In this document: positions 6,386 through 7,325 of the stretch, piece after piece | Position numbering within the stretch: the first letter of the stretch is position 1 | Layout of the letters: every line of letters begins with the position of its first letter | Assembly (NCBI GenBank): GCA_003354225.1 | Contig: PIVH01000165.1 | Coordinates: 1-7,325 of the forward strand | DNA from: Globobulimina sp. | Lineage: Eukaryota; Foraminifera; Rotaliida | Reading direction: 5' to 3' | DNA length: 7,325 bases | Notes under the pieces: model-generated | What the model was told of the DNA's origin: nothing | What the model saw: only the letters and a program-made list of their open reading frames with translations | Database searches by the model: none | Translations under genes and position numbers: made by a program

Positions 6386-6395
6386 ATATATATAT
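6386..6395 (-). promoter_or_regulatory. TATA-like (AT)5 upstream of the transporter
   Basis: A 10-nt alternating AT run flanked by A and T lies 74-83 nt upstream of the transporter ATG. It could be a core-promoter element, but such runs are common in AT-rich spacers. Confidence 0.2.
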
Positions 6396-6438
6396 TTTCA
6401 TGCCTTGCGAGATGGTGGATTTTAAGTCGTCGCCGTCA

Positions 6439-6889
6439 TGCAGACGTATTGCAATTGTCAATGTAAACTGCGTATTCTGCCAAATTTCTTTCTGCCAATC
6501 AATCGGATCTATCAATTTAATTTAAACCAATCGGATCATGTACTTATTTTCAATTCGTCGTGCTTTATTTGTAATGTTAGTTTTTTTGTGGGTTGTCATG
6601 ATAAAAGATGAGAAAAACTACTGTCAAACTGAACAAACTAAAAAAAAAACTTAACTTAATTAATTCATCATTTTTATATAACTTTTTTTGTTGTTTTTTC
6701 TTTTGATGGGATTTGCCATTAAAATATATACGAATATGCGCGCGCATATGAATACAATCACTTTGATACAATTAAATTGATGACATGCAAATTCCTGTCC
6801 AATGAATTATAACTATTTTTTTTTCTTTTCTGTGTATTTTAAAATTCAAAAAATTAATATTAAATTGTTTTGCGCGCCACATAACCTGA
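6439..6889. other. AT-rich region without a recognisable gene
   Basis: This stretch holds homopolymer A and T runs (about 6637-6650, 6677-6705 and 6817-6830) and no ORF with protein-like composition. A 64-codon minus-strand frame (6577-6771) is made mostly of Lys and Phe from those runs. It is the likely 5' flank of the transporter plus the upstream flank or an intron of the right-hand gene. No tRNA-like cloverleaf was noticed. Confidence 0.5.
6734..6749. repeat. 16-bp perfect palindrome, ATAT-(GC)4-ATAT
   Basis: The sequence atatgcgcgcgcatat is its own reverse complement and strictly alternates purine and pyrimidine except at the AT/GC junctions. It stands out as a G+C island in an AT-rich spacer. 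Confidence 0.9.
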
Positions 6890-7066
6890 AATAGAACAAA
6901 TGGAGCATCAAATGTCTCACCAAAAAGTTCCCATTCGCTACATCCACAACATAGGCAACGTTGGGCCGTAAATAATGCTGGACCTATTTTAGGAGTTGAC
7001 CAATGGACGTATTGGATCCGACAGACGGGTCAACAACGCTGCTTCCTGTGTAGCGGAAACTTTTAG
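6890..7066 (+). other. Candidate upstream exon and phase-0 intron of the right-edge gene
   Basis: The plus frame used at 7067-7325 is also open from 6890, after a TGA at 6887-6889. It meets a single stop, TAG at 7064-7066. A donor-like GTAAAT at 6968 falls exactly between codons, and the sequence before 7067 is acttttag, an AG acceptor whose last three bases are that stop. Removing 6968-7066 (99 nt, 33 codons) gives one continuous frame, with 26 codons before the junction. No ATG lies in this frame, so a further 5' exon would be needed. An alternative first exon from ATG 6900 (another frame) would need a weak GTTGGG donor at 6960. Confidence 0.3.
6923..7064. repeat. Imperfect inverted repeat, arms about 45 nt
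   Basis: The left arm has aaaagtt (6923-6929) and cgctaca (6936-6942). The right arm has their exact complements tgtagcg (7049-7055) and aactttt (7058-7064) in mirrored order. Further in, gcaacgttg (6955-6963) nearly mirrors caacgctgc (7034-7042), and ccg/cgg words continue inward. Read in opposite directions the arms encode similar peptides (Q-R-C-L-C-C-G-C-S... and Q-R-C-F-L-C-S-G-N-F). Confidence 0.5.
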
Positions 7067-7325
7067 ACAAACTCTGACGCACATTTGAGAGATGCAACAA
7101 ACAACAAGAAAGAAGAAAAAAACAGTAAAGTTAGTTATATTTTCGTAGCAAACAATGTCACATTCCTACCACCACCATACCACCATACCACCACCCCGCC
7201 ACTGCCACCCCGCCACAAAATTGCTGGCCCGGATGCTGATACATATTATTTAGATTCATCTAAAGCCATTGGAACGGCACAGTGCGTTGAAGCCAATCTC
7301 ATATCTCAGTGTTTGGCTCAGTTGA
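7067..7325 (+). CDS. Partial protein-coding exon running off the right edge
   Basis: Eighty-six codons stay open to the last base of the window. The order is a polar start (T-N-S-D-A-H-L-R-D), a charged K-K-E-E-K stretch, a Val/Phe-rich segment, a Pro/His/Thr-rich stretch from the CCA repeat (7166-7216), and then P-D-A-D-T-Y-Y-L-D-S-S-K-A-I-G-T-A-Q-C-V followed by A-N-L-I-S-Q-C-L-A-Q-L. The last 35 residues look like ordinary globular protein; I do not recognise the family. There is no ATG, so this would be an internal exon (see 6890-7066). Against coding, the repeats have periods of 8 and 14, not multiples of three. The opposite strand is also partly open over 6772-7029. Confidence in the strand is moderate and in the exact 5' boundary low. 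Confidence 0.4.
7172..7216. repeat. CCA-rich minisatellite
   Basis: The unit ccaccata occurs twice (7172-7179, 7180-7187) and continues partially. It is followed by two copies of ccaccccgccac (7191-7202, 7205-7216). The DNA is strongly purine-poor on this strand, and the first unit has an 8-nt period, the second a 14-nt period. Confidence 0.85.
7305..7325. repeat. Terminal 21 nt repeat a stretch of the TBC gene
   Basis: The last 21 bases match 3941-3961 (inside the TBC gene tail, residues 309-315) at 20 of 21 positions, with the final 17 identical and in the same orientation. The match stops at the window edge. Confidence 0.7.

Noticed and set aside
6131-6466. Plus-strand open frame of 111 codons
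   Set aside because: Mostly antisense to the transporter N-terminus; the part beyond 6312 is short and unrecognisable.
6577-6771. Minus-strand frame of 64 codons
   Set aside because: Composed largely of Lys and Phe from homopolymer runs; no domain and no codon structure.
6968-6992. A 25-nt intron (GTAAAT...TTTTAG)
   Set aside because: Joining the ATG-6900 frame across it gives an immediate stop, and the following frame differs from the one open to the window edge.
6772-7029. Minus-strand frame of about 86 codons with a Cys-rich start (Q-R-C-L-C-C-G-C)
   Set aside because: It has no ATG near its start, its second half is translated low-complexity AT-rich spacer, and the plus frame continues to the window edge. 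It remains an alternative if the plus-strand model fails.
1-7325. tRNA, rRNA, CRISPR, insertion sequence, integrase or bacterial operon features
   Set aside because: None seen: no cloverleaf, no conserved rRNA blocks, no regularly spaced repeats, no transposase or integrase motifs.

Overview
The window looks like nuclear DNA of a unicellular eukaryote with a compact genome. The evidence is the protein families present (C2H2 zinc fingers, a TBC Rab-GAP, an AAAP amino-acid transporter, MATH-like and SAM domains), AATAAA-type poly(A) motifs, GT...AG intron candidates of about 66-99 nt, AT-rich spacers of only 74-240 bp, and no bacterial ribosome-binding sites or operon genes. The standard genetic code fits every gene. 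I cannot name the species. The pairing of a MATH-like domain with short 'GYIR...I..LI..FY' modules and SAM domains recalls protist families I associate, weakly and from memory, with foraminifera or other rhizarians; treat that as a guess.

Layout from left to right: (1) 85-844, minus strand: a five-finger C2H2 zinc-finger gene. Its main exon has no ATG, and two phase-consistent small introns can join it to an ATG at 844. (2) 845-1087: a short divergent spacer. (3) 1088-2107 and 2182-3651, plus strand, 74 nt apart: two proteins that I recognise as distant paralogues through a shared MATH-like beta-sandwich. The first carries two N-terminal 'GYIR' modules and a CxxC-CCxxC insertion. The second adds a SAM domain and a C-terminal membrane anchor. 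(4) 3652-3853: a convergent spacer with an (AC)n tract. (5) 3854-4885, minus: a TBC Rab GTPase-activating protein with both catalytic fingers. (6) 4996-6312, minus: an 11-TM amino-acid transporter of the SLC36/AVT3 type, only 110 nt upstream of the TBC gene. (7) 6313-6889: AT-rich non-coding DNA with a (GC)4-centred palindrome. (8) 6890-7325, plus: a probable partial gene running off the window, whose single in-frame stop is removed by a phase-0 intron candidate. It also contains an imperfect inverted repeat and a CCA-rich minisatellite.

The genes do not form an operon in the bacterial sense. The TBC protein and the transporter would both act on endomembranes (Rab switching; vacuolar/lysosomal or plasma-membrane amino-acid transport). 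The tail-anchored MATH-SAM protein would be a membrane-tethered oligomerising scaffold. Its soluble neighbour could be a partner, but that is inference from adjacency and homology. The most novel content is the MATH pair and the split gene at the right edge.
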